A stretch of DNA of 64,000 bases. Source: Brachyspira alvinipulli ATCC 51933 (GTDB lineage Bacteria; Spirochaetota; Brachyspiria; Brachyspirales; Brachyspiraceae). The stretch spans positions 295,897 through 359,896 of the forward strand of contig NZ_KI912404.1 of assembly GCF_000518245.1 (NCBI RefSeq). Reading direction: 5' to 3'. Position numbers and translations under genes: made by a program. A model generated the notes under the pieces. It saw only the letters and a list, made by a program, of their open reading frames with translations. It had not been told where the DNA came from and made no database searches. Shown piece by piece: positions 1 to 8,963 of this stretch. The first letter of the stretch is position 1; every line of letters starts with the position of its first letter.

Positions 1-143
1 CATATAAAAGAGTCCAATTTTATAATTTATAATAAAATATCATAAAATTTAAATAAATCAACTATTAAAATTTTTAAAATATTTAGTGATTTTTTAAATT
101 TTCCGAAGATAATACAAAAATTATTGTTTTAGGATATTATAAA

Positions 144-896
144 GTGCTTTTTGGAAATGATGCTTATGAGCAGTTTTTAATACATTTACAGGAAAAAATT
201 AATTTTAGTTTTTTATCCCATATACCAGGTTCTGATGATGATGCAGAAACTCAAGGGCAGTCTATAATAAGATTAATAAAAAGCCTTAATAAGAATGAAG
301 CTTTTTTAGATTATATAGCATATACATACACTATATTGGAAAATGACATAATAAGACAGGTTATTTCTATATCATGGACTAAGCCAAATGGAATAGAAGA
401 AAAAATAATAAGCGATGATAAATTTGGGCTTACAAATGATGAATTAGTTAATTATATATCTGTACTTTTGATATTAAGGGATATAATGCATACAAGCTAT
501 ATTGCTTCCCTTCCAATATTTAATGAATATAAATATGATCAGAAAGAATTTTATGATAAAGCAAAAGATATGATAAATAATTCTATAGAAAATATTTCTA
601 CATTGGAGCATATAAATCCAATATTTATAGCAATAGCTGCTAAAAGTGTATTGCCTTATTCTATAACAAATGATGAGCTTTCAAGTTCATCAAAATTGAT
701 AGCTATACTTTTTAATCTTTCAAGAATAATGGCATCATATCCGTATACAGAAAAAATAATAGAAAATACTCAGCCTATATTTTTAAGTGCTATATATAAT
801 TTGGTGAATAATGCTTCATTTTTGGGTTTGGATTATAAGATGATTAAAGAAATATATGATAAAGCAAAAACAGGAGAAATAAAGTGGAGAAACTAG
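144..896 (+). CDS. Unrecognised protein, 250 aa
   Basis: I do not recognise this protein. It looks soluble: there is no signal peptide and no clear membrane helix, and it appears mostly alpha-helical with scattered acidic stretches. The chosen GTG start has an AGGA ribosome-binding site at 131-134, nine bases upstream. It ends inside the beginning of the next gene (13-base overlap), and that gene's AGGAG site lies within this coding sequence, so the two are probably translated together and may act together. Codon use matches the neighbours. No motif supports a function. Confidence 0.75.
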   Translation: MLFGNDAYEQFLIHLQEKINFSFLSHIPGSDDDAETQGQSIIRLIKSLNKNEAFLDYIAYTYTILENDIIRQVISISWTKPNGIEEKIISDDKFGLTNDELVNYISVLLILRDIMHTSYIASLPIFNEYKYDQKEFYDKAKDMINNSIENISTLEHINPIFIAIAAKSVLPYSITNDELSSSSKLIAILFNLSRIMASYPYTEKIIENTQPIFLSAIYNLVNNASFLGLDYKMIKEIYDKAKTGEIKWRN

Positions 897-1927
897 CAAA
901 ATATAATATCACTTTCATAGTGTCTGCTGTATCATCTTTAACTATAATATCAATGTGTGCTTATATGATAGTTAATGTAAATACGGCAATTATGAGAATA
1001 TTGATGTTTATAGAATTTTTATGTTCTTTCTATTTTGTTTCTGTGTTTTTTTATAAGATGAAAAAATATTCAAGAACTGAGATGTTTTTTTATCTCACAG
1101 TTTATCTGATACCTTTTATATTATCAATATTCGGACTTTTTTATATAACAAACTTTTTTTCTCTAAACAGGGTATTTCTTAGAGAAAATATTATATCTTC
1201 TTTTCTTACAAGAGGATATCATGTACTATTTATATTTTATATATCTCATATAATATATTTCTTTTATCTTTTTTCAGTAGAAAATAAAAATACTTTTTAC
1301 TCATTGATAACCTCACATTATATTATAGTTGTATCTGTACTTATAGCTATAATATTTGTTGTACTCTATGCTATAATAAACTGGGTTTTTGATAATAAAA
1401 TAGTTACTTCTTACGCAAATAAAAAAAATGATATAATATATGCAGCAGAAACTACATTCTCAAAAGAGGGAAATATTGATGAATTAGAATATGAGGGATT
1501 TGCCAAGAGCTATAATATGGCTATTCTTTATTATGATAATGAGCTTAAATACAGAAGCAATGATTGGGAAGATTTTGAAAGCAAGCATTTATTATTTGAA
1601 ACTGCAATTATGCAGGGAAATGGATTTTTCTTTATAGGAAGCGGAAAAGAGTTCACTTATCCTTATTATATGTTTATATTGATATATGTAATAGTTAATT
1701 CATTAATATTAACATGTTCTATATTATTCTTTAGATTTTTCTTGATGAAAAAATTTGATAATTATATAAACATTATGATAAAAGGATTTAAAGAAGACAG
1801 TTATATATATGCTATAGATACTGATAATATGGATGAAACTGAAATAAAGAGATTGGCAGAATTGTATAATAAAAAATTATTAGCCTATAAATATAGAGAA
1901 AGATTTATAAAACTATTTACTAGATAA
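884..1927 (+). CDS. Six-helix membrane protein ending in a HAMP-like segment, no output domain
   Basis: Seen: a GTG start with AGGAG at 872-876, seven bases upstream. Five hydrophobic helices fill roughly residues 8-170, then comes a polar loop of about 80 residues, a sixth helix near residues 258-286, and a C-terminal tail of about 60 residues. The tail contains a DETEIKRLAELYNKK stretch that resembles the second helix of HAMP linkers (acidic-E-I-x-x-L-A-x-x-x-N). In sensor kinases, cyclases and chemoreceptors such a linker leads into an output domain. Here the protein stops about 15 residues later. It overlaps the upstream gene by 13 bases, so the pair is likely one operon. A sensor or regulatory membrane subunit is inference; the HAMP assignment is weak. 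Confidence 0.75.
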   Translation: MEKLAKYNITFIVSAVSSLTIISMCAYMIVNVNTAIMRILMFIEFLCSFYFVSVFFYKMKKYSRTEMFFYLTVYLIPFILSIFGLFYITNFFSLNRVFLRENIISSFLTRGYHVLFIFYISHIIYFFYLFSVENKNTFYSLITSHYIIVVSVLIAIIFVVLYAIINWVFDNKIVTSYANKKNDIIYAAETTFSKEGNIDELEYEGFAKSYNMAILYYDNELKYRSNDWEDFESKHLLFETAIMQGNGFFFIGSGKEFTYPYYMFILIYVIVNSLILTCSILFFRFFLMKKFDNYINIMIKGFKEDSYIYAIDTDNMDETEIKRLAELYNKKLLAYKYRERFIKLFTR

Positions 1928-1953
1928 GAAATTTATTATGTATCATTGTTTGT

Positions 1954-1994
1954 AACATATAATAAAAAAATAATTTTTATTATATGTTATTTTT
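1954..1994 (+). terminator. AT-rich hairpin terminator
   Basis: A 15-bp perfect inverted repeat (arms 1954-1968 and 1974-1988, 5-base loop) is followed by ATTTTTT, 27 bases after the stop of the membrane-protein gene. It is almost free of G/C, so its strength as a terminator is uncertain. Confidence 0.5.
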
Positions 1995-2121
1995 TCATAA
2001 TGAATATATCTTTAAAATAATAAACTCTAATTATTGATTATAAGTTTAATAGAAGTAATTTTATTTTTAAATATTTTTTACATTTTGTCAGTATTAAATG
2101 GTGAAAATTTAAAACTTTTTT

Positions 2122-2153
2122 ACATATTATTCGTCTAACATGATATAATATGT
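2122..2153 (+). promoter_or_regulatory. Inverted repeat over the putative RND-pump promoter
   Basis: Nine-base arms ACATATTAT (2122-2130) and ATAATATGT (2145-2153) are exact inverted repeats separated by 14 bases. A TATAAT hexamer at 2144-2149 lies inside the right arm, with TTTACA 19 bases upstream as a poor -35. Inferred: a repressor operator over the promoter of the efflux gene that starts at 2225. The rest of the 1928-2224 gap holds only the hairpin at 1954-1994. Confidence 0.35.
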
Positions 2154-2224
2154 AATTAGCTTATGTTATAATTGATAAAAGCGTTTCATATTCAAAAATA
2201 ATAATTTTAAGAAAACGATGATTT

Positions 2225-5200
2225 ATGAATAGAATAATAGAATTAGTAGTAAAAAGACCAGTTACTATACTTATGGTTATAGTATCAATATTAATATTAG
2301 GGCTTATAAGTTTATCAAGACTTTCAATAGATTTTATGCCCAATATGCAGGTTCCTTATGTAAGCATATATACAAGATATAAAAACGCAGGTCCTGAAGA
2401 GATAGAAAAATCCGTTACAAAAATTATAGAGGGAGCTGTTGCTACAGTTAATAATATTAAAAATATCACATCAACATCAAGAGAGGATTCTTCAAATGTA
2501 TTAATAGAATTCAATTGGGGAGTAGATTTAACAGAGGCAACTGAAGATATAAGAGAGGCATTAGAGCAAGTATCTGATTCTCTTCCGGATAATTCGGATA
2601 AACCAACTGTAAGAAAATTTAATATGGATGATACTTCATTAATGGAAGTTGCTATTTACGGTATAGATGATCAAACTACATTATATAATATAGCCGATAA
2701 TCAAATAGCTCCTCAAATAAAACAGGCTAAAGGAGTAGCACAGGCTGAGGTATTAGGCGGATTAAAAACTCAAATAAAAATAGATGTTAATCTTAATAGA
2801 TTAAAAGCATATAATATTAATATCAATGATATAGCTTCTGCTCTTTCATGTGATAATAATAACTTGGTAGGAGGTCAGGCAGATCAGGGTTTTTATAAAT
2901 ATACTATAAGAACTATGGGAGAGATAACAAGTATTGATGATATAAAAAATACGGCTATTGCTTTAAAAACAGATGGAGACAACAGCACTGTAGTTAAAGT
3001 ACAAGATTTGGCAGAAGTTTATGAAGGATATGATGATGATGTTAATATAATAAGAGTTAATGGAGAGAATTCCATATCAATAGCAGTAAGTAAAGAATCA
3101 GGGGCGAATACAGTTGAAGTTTCAAAGAATGTTATAAAACAATTAGAAGAATATAATTTTCCAAACGGGGTAAAATATCAAATAATGTTTAATACTGCTG
3201 ACAGTATAAATGAGGCTATAAAAGGAGTTCTTGGAGCTGCTTGGCAGGGAGGACTTTTTGCTGTAATAGTATTGATGCTTTATATGTGGAATATTAGAAC
3301 AGTATCAATAATAGCAATATCAATACCGCTTTCTATAATAGTTACTTTTACACTTATGTATTTTATGAAAATAACTTTAAATGTAATATCTCTTTCAGGG
3401 TTAGTTCTTGGAATAGGAATGATGGTTGATAATTCTATTGTAGTGCTTGAGAATATATTTTATTATAGAAATAATGGTTTTGGAAAATATTCATCTGCTA
3501 TTAATGGTACTTCAAAAGTATCTCTTGCAATATCTGCTTCTACTTTTACAACAATAGCTGTGTTTTTGCCTTTTCTATATATTGAAGGAATGACAAGCCA
3601 AATTTTTAGAGATCTATGTATTACAGTTACAATATCTATGATAGCTTCTTTACTTGTTGCCCTTTTGATTGTACCGATGTTCGGTGCTAGACTTGTTACA
3701 AATAAAAGATTAAAATTACTTGGTAAATTAGAAATTTTAACTAATAAATATATACATAATAATATAAATTTAATATACTCAAAGATTTTATCATTTTCCA
3801 TTAAAAGAAAAAAAACAGTATTAATACCTTCTATAATATTAGTATTCGTTGTTATAATAATAGGCTTAAAATTTATAGGAAAAGAGGGTTTTCCAAAAAC
3901 TGATGAAGGACAGTTTATGGTGCAGGTAACTATGCCTATAGGTACTAAATATGAACAGACACAATCATTTATTAGTTTAATGGAAAATGATATAAAAGAA
4001 ATTATTAAAGATGATCTACAAAGAATTCAATCAAGAATAAGAAAAGGAAGTGAAGCGAATAGTGCTAATATAAGAATACAATTAAAGGCAAAGAATTCAG
4101 GAAGAGTAGGGGATATAAATGATTATGTTGAAAGAACTAGATCAAAACTGCAGTTATATCCTGCCAAAATAAATGTCAGACTATTAGGTTCGAGATCAAC
4201 TTCTACAGGAGGAGAGGCTATAAGGATTGAAATATTAGGTGATGATATAGTACAGGCAGAGGAGTTAGGAAACAGAATAGTATCTTCTATATCTAACATA
4301 GAAGGAATCAGAGGTGCTATGGTCGATATAGATGAATCTAACAGAGAACTTCAAGTTTATGTTAATAGAAATATTGCAGCAAAAATGGGTCTTAAAATTA
4401 ATGATGTGGCAAGAATAATAAATACTAGTTTTGCAGGAAGAACTGCTACTACAATTACTCCAGATAATTCAGATTATACAGATATAGATGTTAATGTGCA
4501 ATTAGAAAATATAGATAAAGTTACAATAGAAGATGTTGAAAAAATAAGCATACCTGTAAAGGGAGTATTAATACCATTATCATCAATAGCTGATATAGTA
4601 AAAAGCTATGGACCAACTAGGATAGAAAGAAAAGATAGGAAAAGATTTACAGTTGTAATAGCAAATACTTATGGAAGACCTTTAAATGAAATAATAGCAG
4701 ATGTAAGATTAAATATAGAAAAAGATGTATTTGTACCTAGCGGACTTATTATTAATTATGGCGGAGATTTTGAAGAAATGAATGAGGCTTTCATGCAGTT
4801 AATACAGGCATTGATATTAGCATTGGTTTTAGTTTATGCTATAATGGCAAGTCAATTTGAATCATTAATAGCACCTTTTGTTATAGCATTTGCAATACCT
4901 TTTGGTTTTGCAGGATCTCTTATTGCTTTATTCATTAGTAATACAACATTGAGTGCATATAGTGCAATAGGATGTATTGTTTTGATTGGTATTGTAGTTA
5001 ATAACGGAATAGTTTTAATTGATTATATGAATCAGCTTATGCATGAGAAGCATATAAACGGAGATGAAGCTGCTATAATTGCAGGTACAAGAAGATTAAG
5101 ACCTGTTCTTATGACAACACTTACAACTATATTGGGAATACTTCCAATGGCTCTTGGTATAGGAAGCGGAAATGAAATGTACAAGCCTCTTGCTATAGCA

Positions 5201-5353
5201 TTGCTTGGAGGTCTTTCTGTTTCTACTATGTTTACTTTAATAATAGTACCTACAATTTATGCTGCTATAAGAAATAAAATACCTCTTAAGGATTATGATA
5301 AAAAAGATAAAGACAGTGAAAATGATTTTGCTATGAATAATATAAACAGTTGA
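2225..5353 (+). CDS. RND-family (HAE1-like) inner-membrane efflux transporter
   Basis: A 1042-residue protein with the complete AcrB/MexB-type layout: first helix at residues 13-33, a first large periplasmic loop (about 35-335), a helix bundle around 340-490, a second periplasmic loop (about 560-860) and the final bundle to about residue 1020. Signature strings are visible: GIGMMVDNSIVVLENI in helix 4 (one Asp of the usual acidic pair is Asn, common in this group) and GIVVNNGIVLIDYMNQ in helix 10. These proteins expel drugs, detergents or lipids using the proton gradient and normally need a periplasmic adaptor and outer-membrane channel. Neither is encoded next to it, so partners must lie elsewhere. 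The start lacks an obvious ribosome-binding site. Substrate is unknown. Confidence 0.93.
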   Translation: MNRIIELVVKRPVTILMVIVSILILGLISLSRLSIDFMPNMQVPYVSIYTRYKNAGPEEIEKSVTKIIEGAVATVNNIKNITSTSREDSSNVLIEFNWGVDLTEATEDIREALEQVSDSLPDNSDKPTVRKFNMDDTSLMEVAIYGIDDQTTLYNIADNQIAPQIKQAKGVAQAEVLGGLKTQIKIDVNLNRLKAYNININDIASALSCDNNNLVGGQADQGFYKYTIRTMGEITSIDDIKNTAIALKTDGDNSTVVKVQDLAEVYEGYDDDVNIIRVNGENSISIAVSKESGANTVEVSKNVIKQLEEYNFPNGVKYQIMFNTADSINEAIKGVLGAAWQGGLFAVIVLMLYMWNIRTVSIIAISIPLSIIVTFTLMYFMKITLNVISLSGLVLGIGMMVDNSIVVLENIFYYRNNGFGKYSSAINGTSKVSLAISASTFTTIAVFLPFLYIEGMTSQIFRDLCITVTISMIASLLVALLIVPMFGARLVTNKRLKLLGKLEILTNKYIHNNINLIYSKILSFSIKRKKTVLIPSIILVFVVIIIGLKFIGKEGFPKTDEGQFMVQVTMPIGTKYEQTQSFISLMENDIKEIIKDDLQRIQSRIRKGSEANSANIRIQLKAKNSGRVGDINDYVERTRSKLQLYPAKINVRLLGSRSTSTGGEAIRIEILGDDIVQAEELGNRIVSSISNIEGIRGAMVDIDESNRELQVYVNRNIAAKMGLKINDVARIINTSFAGRTATTITPDNSDYTDIDVNVQLENIDKVTIEDVEKISIPVKGVLIPLSSIADIVKSYGPTRIERKDRKRFTVVIANTYGRPLNEIIADVRLNIEKDVFVPSGLIINYGGDFEEMNEAFMQLIQALILALVLVYAIMASQFESLIAPFVIAFAIPFGFAGSLIALFISNTTLSAYSAIGCIVLIGIVVNNGIVLIDYMNQLMHEKHINGDEAAIIAGTRRLRPVLMTTLTTILGILPMALGIGSGNEMYKPLAIALLGGLSVSTMFTLIIVPTIYAAIRNKIPLKDYDKKDKDSENDFAMNNINS

Positions 5354-5413
5354 CGAATATTCTAATTAATAATATAATTCCTAATTATACAAATAATTTT
5401 TGGGAGAAATACA

Positions 5414-6391
5414 ATGAAAAAGTTATCTTTACTTTTTATATTATTTTTTATCTTTATAATTTCATGCAGTAAAACTGAAACATCATCAACTCAAACAGAA
5501 ACATCTGTTCAGACAGCAGCACCTGTAGAAAAGAATAGAGTATATGTAAATGCTGATTGGGTTAAAAGTGTTATAGATGGTAATCAATCTCAATCATCAA
5601 ATTATGTCATTTTGGAAGCATCTTGGGGAGATCCTAGTGCTGATTATAAAAAGGCTCATATACCTGGTGCTTTGCATATTAACACTGATTTAATAGAAGA
5701 GCCTACTTATTGGAATGTAAGAACTCCTGAAGAAATAGAACAGGTTATGAAAGATTTTGGCATATCAAAAGATACTGCAGTTATAATATATGGAGAGCCT
5801 TCTCCTGCAGCAAGAGTTGCTGTTACTTTTTTATGGGCTGGTGTTGATGAAGTTCATATATTGGATGGTAATTTAAAAGCATGGACAGATATGGGATATG
5901 CTACTTCAAGCAATACTGAAAAAGCTGTGCCTATAGATAATGTTGGAGTTACAGTTCCTGCTCATCCTGAATATATTATATCATTGCCTGAACAAATAAT
6001 TGAAAAACAGAAAGATCCTAATTTTAAACTTGTTAGTATAAGAAGCTGGGGTGAGTTTATTGGTAAAGTAAGCGGTTATAGCTATATTGAGAGAGTAGGA
6101 GAGCCTAAAGGTGCTGTATGGGGAAAAGATGAATTTGATTATGTTGATGATAATGGAAAAATTATTAGTATAGAAGATGCACAAAAAATATGGAATGAAT
6201 GGGGTGTAACAAAAGATAATGAAATATCTTTCTATTGCGGAACAGGATGGAGAGCTGCTATACCGTTTTTAATAGCTTATCAGGAGGGATGGACTAATGT
6301 AACACTTTTTGACGGCGGATGGTATGTGTGGCAAATGAATCATGAATTGCCTGTTCAATTAGGGGATCCTAGAGAAAATACAAATAATTAA
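5414..6391 (+). CDS. Exported two-domain rhodanese (thiosulfate sulfurtransferase-like) lipoprotein
   Basis: The first 19 residues form a lipoprotein signal peptide ending in IISC, so the protein should be lipid-anchored outside the inner membrane. Two rhodanese domains follow. The first (about 45-165) has HIPGALHIN but its active-site loop reads YGEPSPAAR without cysteine, so it is a structural repeat. The second (about 185-315) carries YCGTGWRA with the catalytic Cys near residue 275. That arrangement is typical of SseA-type thiosulfate or mercaptopyruvate sulfurtransferases, which move sulfane sulfur to an acceptor. GGGAG lies eight bases before the ATG. A strong hairpin follows. Physiological donor and acceptor cannot be read from the sequence. 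Confidence 0.9.
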   Translation: MKKLSLLFILFFIFIISCSKTETSSTQTETSVQTAAPVEKNRVYVNADWVKSVIDGNQSQSSNYVILEASWGDPSADYKKAHIPGALHINTDLIEEPTYWNVRTPEEIEQVMKDFGISKDTAVIIYGEPSPAARVAVTFLWAGVDEVHILDGNLKAWTDMGYATSSNTEKAVPIDNVGVTVPAHPEYIISLPEQIIEKQKDPNFKLVSIRSWGEFIGKVSGYSYIERVGEPKGAVWGKDEFDYVDDNGKIISIEDAQKIWNEWGVTKDNEISFYCGTGWRAAIPFLIAYQEGWTNVTLFDGGWYVWQMNHELPVQLGDPRENTNN

Positions 6392-6406
6392 TATTATTAA
6401 TTTTTA

Positions 6407-6437
6407 AAGCGGGCAGTAAGTTTTTTACTGCCCGCTT
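6407..6437. terminator. Bidirectional terminator between convergent genes
   Basis: Thirteen-bp perfect stem (6407-6419 with 6425-6437) with core GCGGGCAG and a 5-base loop. T-rich flanks on both sides suit both the rhodanese gene and the minus-strand gene at 6444. Confidence 0.9.
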
Positions 6438-6443
6438 ATTATT

Positions 6444-6926
6444 TTATATATTTGTGACTGTGTTATTTTTTAGATCTGTCTTCTTTATTAAAAAGTAAAT
6501 GGATATTTTTATGAATTCAATTATATATACTATAAAAAATATTAAAGACATATAATAATACGATATTAATTTATTTACTGAAAATACTTTAATAAAAATC
6601 ATTAATAGTATGCCGAATAAAAATAATGAAGTATTTAATATATACAAATATCTGCTTGAGTAGATTCTAGGCATATTAAATCTTCTTCTGCTGTAAACCA
6701 TTCTAAAAAATAGAAGTATAGAAAATATTATAATTACTAAAACTATAAACAAAGCTATATTTATAATATTTTCCATATTGTGCATATTATTTAATTTATT
6801 ATTTGTGTATACAAAGTGTCTCATTACCCCCATTTTCTTTTTAGATAAAATATGTAATGTGAATGCAAGTATCATAAAAAGAATTTGTATTATAGTTGCT
6901 GGTATAAAGAATATTTTTTTCTCCAT
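6444..6926 (-). CDS. Small integral membrane protein, unrecognised
   Basis: A 160-residue protein with four predicted membrane helices (about residues 5-27, 52-75, 95-115 and 122-145) joined by short basic loops. Nothing resembles a known transporter or enzyme family. It is convergent with the rhodanese gene and shares its terminator. The start ATG follows GTGGAAAA, a weak ribosome-binding site. It is likely a real gene, since length, codon use and the unbroken hydrophobic pattern are coherent, but no function can be assigned. Confidence 0.7.
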   Translation of the reverse strand: MEKKIFFIPATIIQILFMILAFTLHILSKKKMGVMRHFVYTNNKLNNMHNMENIINIALFIVLVIIIFSILLFFRMVYSRRRFNMPRIYSSRYLYILNTSLFLFGILLMIFIKVFSVNKLISYYYMSLIFFIVYIIEFIKISIYFLIKKTDLKNNTVTNI

Positions 6927-6996
6927 TTTTCCACTCTAAGAATTATTTTTATTAATTATCGCAAACTAATCAATATTTTTTATCAAAAGTAATCTA

Positions 6997-7024
6997 TTGA
7001 CTTATTCACTTTTTTTAATATACT
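6997..7024 (+). promoter_or_regulatory. Promoter for the small gene at 7066
   Basis: TTGACT (6997-7002), 16-base spacer, TATACT (7019-7024); predicted start of transcription near 7031. Confidence 0.6.
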
Positions 7025-7065
7025 AAAAATCATATGGAAAATTAATAAAAAAGAGATTATTTTTT

Positions 7066-7293
7066 ATGAAAAAATATTTATTGATGCTGCCTTTTATATT
7101 TTTAGTTTTATTTTCTGAACAGGAATGCAAAGGTCCAGACGGAGACAGCAAGCCAACCCCTTTTAGAAAAGAAAATACAGCAATAGATATAGTATATAGT
7201 CATAAAATAGATTTACAGGGAATAGTTTACAGTGTTATATTATTTTCTGGTATTGCTTTGCCATGTTTGTATTTTATAAATAAAAAACTTTAA
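7066..7293 (+). CDS. Small exported or membrane protein, 75 aa
   Basis: Residues 1-20 are a hydrophobic signal-like segment followed by QECKGPDG, and residues 52-71 form a second hydrophobic helix before a KK end. The short loop between them is polar. The Cys does not sit in a good lipobox, so the protein is probably anchored by its two helices. A near-consensus promoter lies 42 bases upstream, supporting expression. The next gene starts 28 bases downstream, so the two may be co-transcribed. No family recognised. Confidence 0.6.
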   Translation: MKKYLLMLPFIFLVLFSEQECKGPDGDSKPTPFRKENTAIDIVYSHKIDLQGIVYSVILFSGIALPCLYFINKKL

Positions 7294-7320
7294 TTAAGTA
7301 AATTTTATGGAGATGATTTT

Positions 7321-7734
7321 ATGATAAGTAAAGAAGATTTATTTGATGTTGAAGAGGCAAATATATTAGAAGATGATTGGAAATTATATAAAGTTTTCAA
7401 ACCTATGAAAGTTTTTGGACAAAAATTGGAATCATTGTTTGATATAGGAGTTCATAAGGTTTTAAAACTAGATGATATAATTGATAAATTGAAAGAGCAT
7501 GTTGAAACATTATCTGATTCAAAAGAATCTTTAAAAAATGCTTACGGCGATTTTATGTTTAAAGATGTAGATGATAATTGGTATAACTCTATAGATATAT
7601 ATAAAGTTTTAATAAAAGTTAATGAAGATTCCAGTATAGAGTCTGTTATAGAATGCGGAGATGATGATACCGCATTTAATGTATATTTTTTTAATAATGA
7701 TATAGTTAATATTATCGAATCTGATATAAGATAA
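7321..7734 (+). CDS. Unrecognised acidic soluble protein, 137 aa
   Basis: A strongly acidic protein without signal peptide or membrane helices. GGAG lies upstream of the ATG at normal spacing. The gene follows a 75-codon gene by 28 bases and ends 3 bases before the convergent lrgB stop, with no hairpin between them. The sequence suggests a small mixed alpha/beta fold, but no motif supports a function. Confidence 0.7.
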   Translation: MISKEDLFDVEEANILEDDWKLYKVFKPMKVFGQKLESLFDIGVHKVLKLDDIIDKLKEHVETLSDSKESLKNAYGDFMFKDVDDNWYNSIDIYKVLIKVNEDSSIESVIECGDDDTAFNVYFFNNDIVNIIESDIR

Positions 7735-7737
7735 TAT

Positions 7738-8448
7738 TTAAGCCCATATCATTAGAAACAATTTGTAAAGGATAGGAAGTAGAACCACAGTTAATGCACC
7801 TGCTACTCCTATTGCAAGTCCTGACATAGCTCCTTCAGTTTCTCCAAGCTCAATTGCTTTACTTGTACCTACAGCATGAGAAGAAGTACCTATTGAAAGC
7901 CCTACAGCAAGCGGAGATTTTATTTTAAATACTTTGCATACAAATGGGGCAACTATAGCTCCTACAACCCCTGATATTATAACAGATAGAACAGTTATTG
8001 ACTTCATTCCGCCCATATTAGCAGTTATATCTACAGCAATTGCAGTTGTAACAGATTTTGTAAGAAGTGATGGAAACAATGCTTCAGATATACCTAATAG
8101 TTTAGCAGATATGAATATTCCTATTATTCCTATTGAGCTTCCTATTGCTATACTTATTAATATAACAGCAAGATTAGCTTTAAGTATTGGCAAATTTCTA
8201 TATATAGGTAACGCTAAAACAACTGTTGCAGGCCCTACCATAGCATTTATAAATTTTCCGCCGCTTTCATTATAAACATTGTAAGGCACATGCATAAAGT
8301 ATAGTGAAAAACCAACTAGTATTACACTTGTTACCAAAGGTGTTAAAACTGGAAATTTAGTTTTTATATAAATAGTATACGATATAATATAGGCTATTAA
8401 TGTTATTACTATTGGTATTATTGGGTTTTGTATAAATAAATCTTTCAT
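7738..8448 (-). CDS. lrgB: LrgB/CidB-family membrane protein
   Basis: A 236-residue, highly hydrophobic protein with about seven helices. The family's conserved C-terminal region is clear: KSVTTAIAVDI near the middle, then GTSSHAVGTSKAIELGE and a GAMSGLAIGVAGALT segment. LrgB works with the holin-like LrgA in controlling murein hydrolase export and lysis; in some bacteria and in plastids the pair has been linked to export of small organic acids. Its start overlaps the lrgA stop by four bases, so translation is coupled. No LytSR-type regulator lies beside it. Confidence 0.93.
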   Translation of the reverse strand: MKDLFIQNPIIPIVITLIAYIISYTIYIKTKFPVLTPLVTSVILVGFSLYFMHVPYNVYNESGGKFINAMVGPATVVLALPIYRNLPILKANLAVILISIAIGSSIGIIGIFISAKLLGISEALFPSLLTKSVTTAIAVDITANMGGMKSITVLSVIISGVVGAIVAPFVCKVFKIKSPLAVGLSIGTSSHAVGTSKAIELGETEGAMSGLAIGVAGALTVVLLPILYKLFLMIWA

Positions 8449-8822
8449 TTTGATTTCCTTAATTTTGAAAATAGTTTTTCAAAAAATTGTGCTGATAATC
8501 CGGTAGATGCCATAATTACTACTACCATAAATACACATATAATTACAAATGGTATAATTTCATCTTTAACATATTTATATTCATCCATTATAGCTAATGT
8601 TCCAGGTATGAATAATAAAGCCATATTATTTATCAATATATCACTTGCCTCATCTATATGATTTTCTTTTATTATTCCTGTTAAAAGCAGTATGAATAAA
8701 AGTATCATTCCTATAACGTTTCCTGGTATTGGTAATTTTAGCGATTTGCTTAATATATCAGCTATAGAGTATACAGAAAAAATAACCGCAAACTGTTTTA
8801 TTAGCTTCATTTTTATTTCCAT
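8445..8822 (-). CDS. lrgA: LrgA/CidA-family holin-like protein
   Basis: A 125-residue protein with four membrane helices and the family signature LPIPGNVIGMILLF near residue 30. It is proposed to form oligomeric holin-like complexes with LrgB. Two ATGs compete. The second, at 8810 (giving MKLIKQF), is preceded at good spacing by GGAAAT and may be the real start; the first, at 8822, has no site of its own. A near-consensus promoter lies at 8845-8873, divergent from the peptide-binding-protein gene. Confidence 0.9.
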   Translation of the reverse strand: MEIKMKLIKQFAVIFSVYSIADILSKSLKLPIPGNVIGMILLFILLLTGIIKENHIDEASDILINNMALLFIPGTLAIMDEYKYVKDEIIPFVIICVFMVVVIMASTGLSAQFFEKLFSKLRKSK

Positions 8823-8844
8823 TTATTTATTTTTTTTGCTATAG

Positions 8845-8873
8845 ATTATATATATTTATAATATGTTTTTCAA
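8845..8873 (-). promoter_or_regulatory. lrgAB promoter
   Basis: TTGAAA and TATAAT on the minus strand with a 17-base spacer. Confidence 0.6.
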
Positions 8874-8904
8874 TAGTATTATTAATAATAAAAATATTAT
8901 TTTA

Positions 8905-8933
8905 TTGCATTATATTTACTATTATAGTATTAT
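8905..8933 (+). promoter_or_regulatory. Promoter of the peptide-binding lipoprotein gene at 8964
   Basis: TTGCAT (8905-8910), 17-base spacer, TATTAT (8928-8933). Divergent from the lrgAB promoter, with about 30 bases between the two -35 boxes. Confidence 0.5.
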
Positions 8934-8963
8934 GATAACTAAAATATTTAAGAGGGTTTAATT

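Noticed and set aside
5414-6391. First rhodanese domain as a broken enzyme
   Set aside because: Loss of Cys in the N-terminal domain is normal for two-domain sulfurtransferases; the second domain keeps it.
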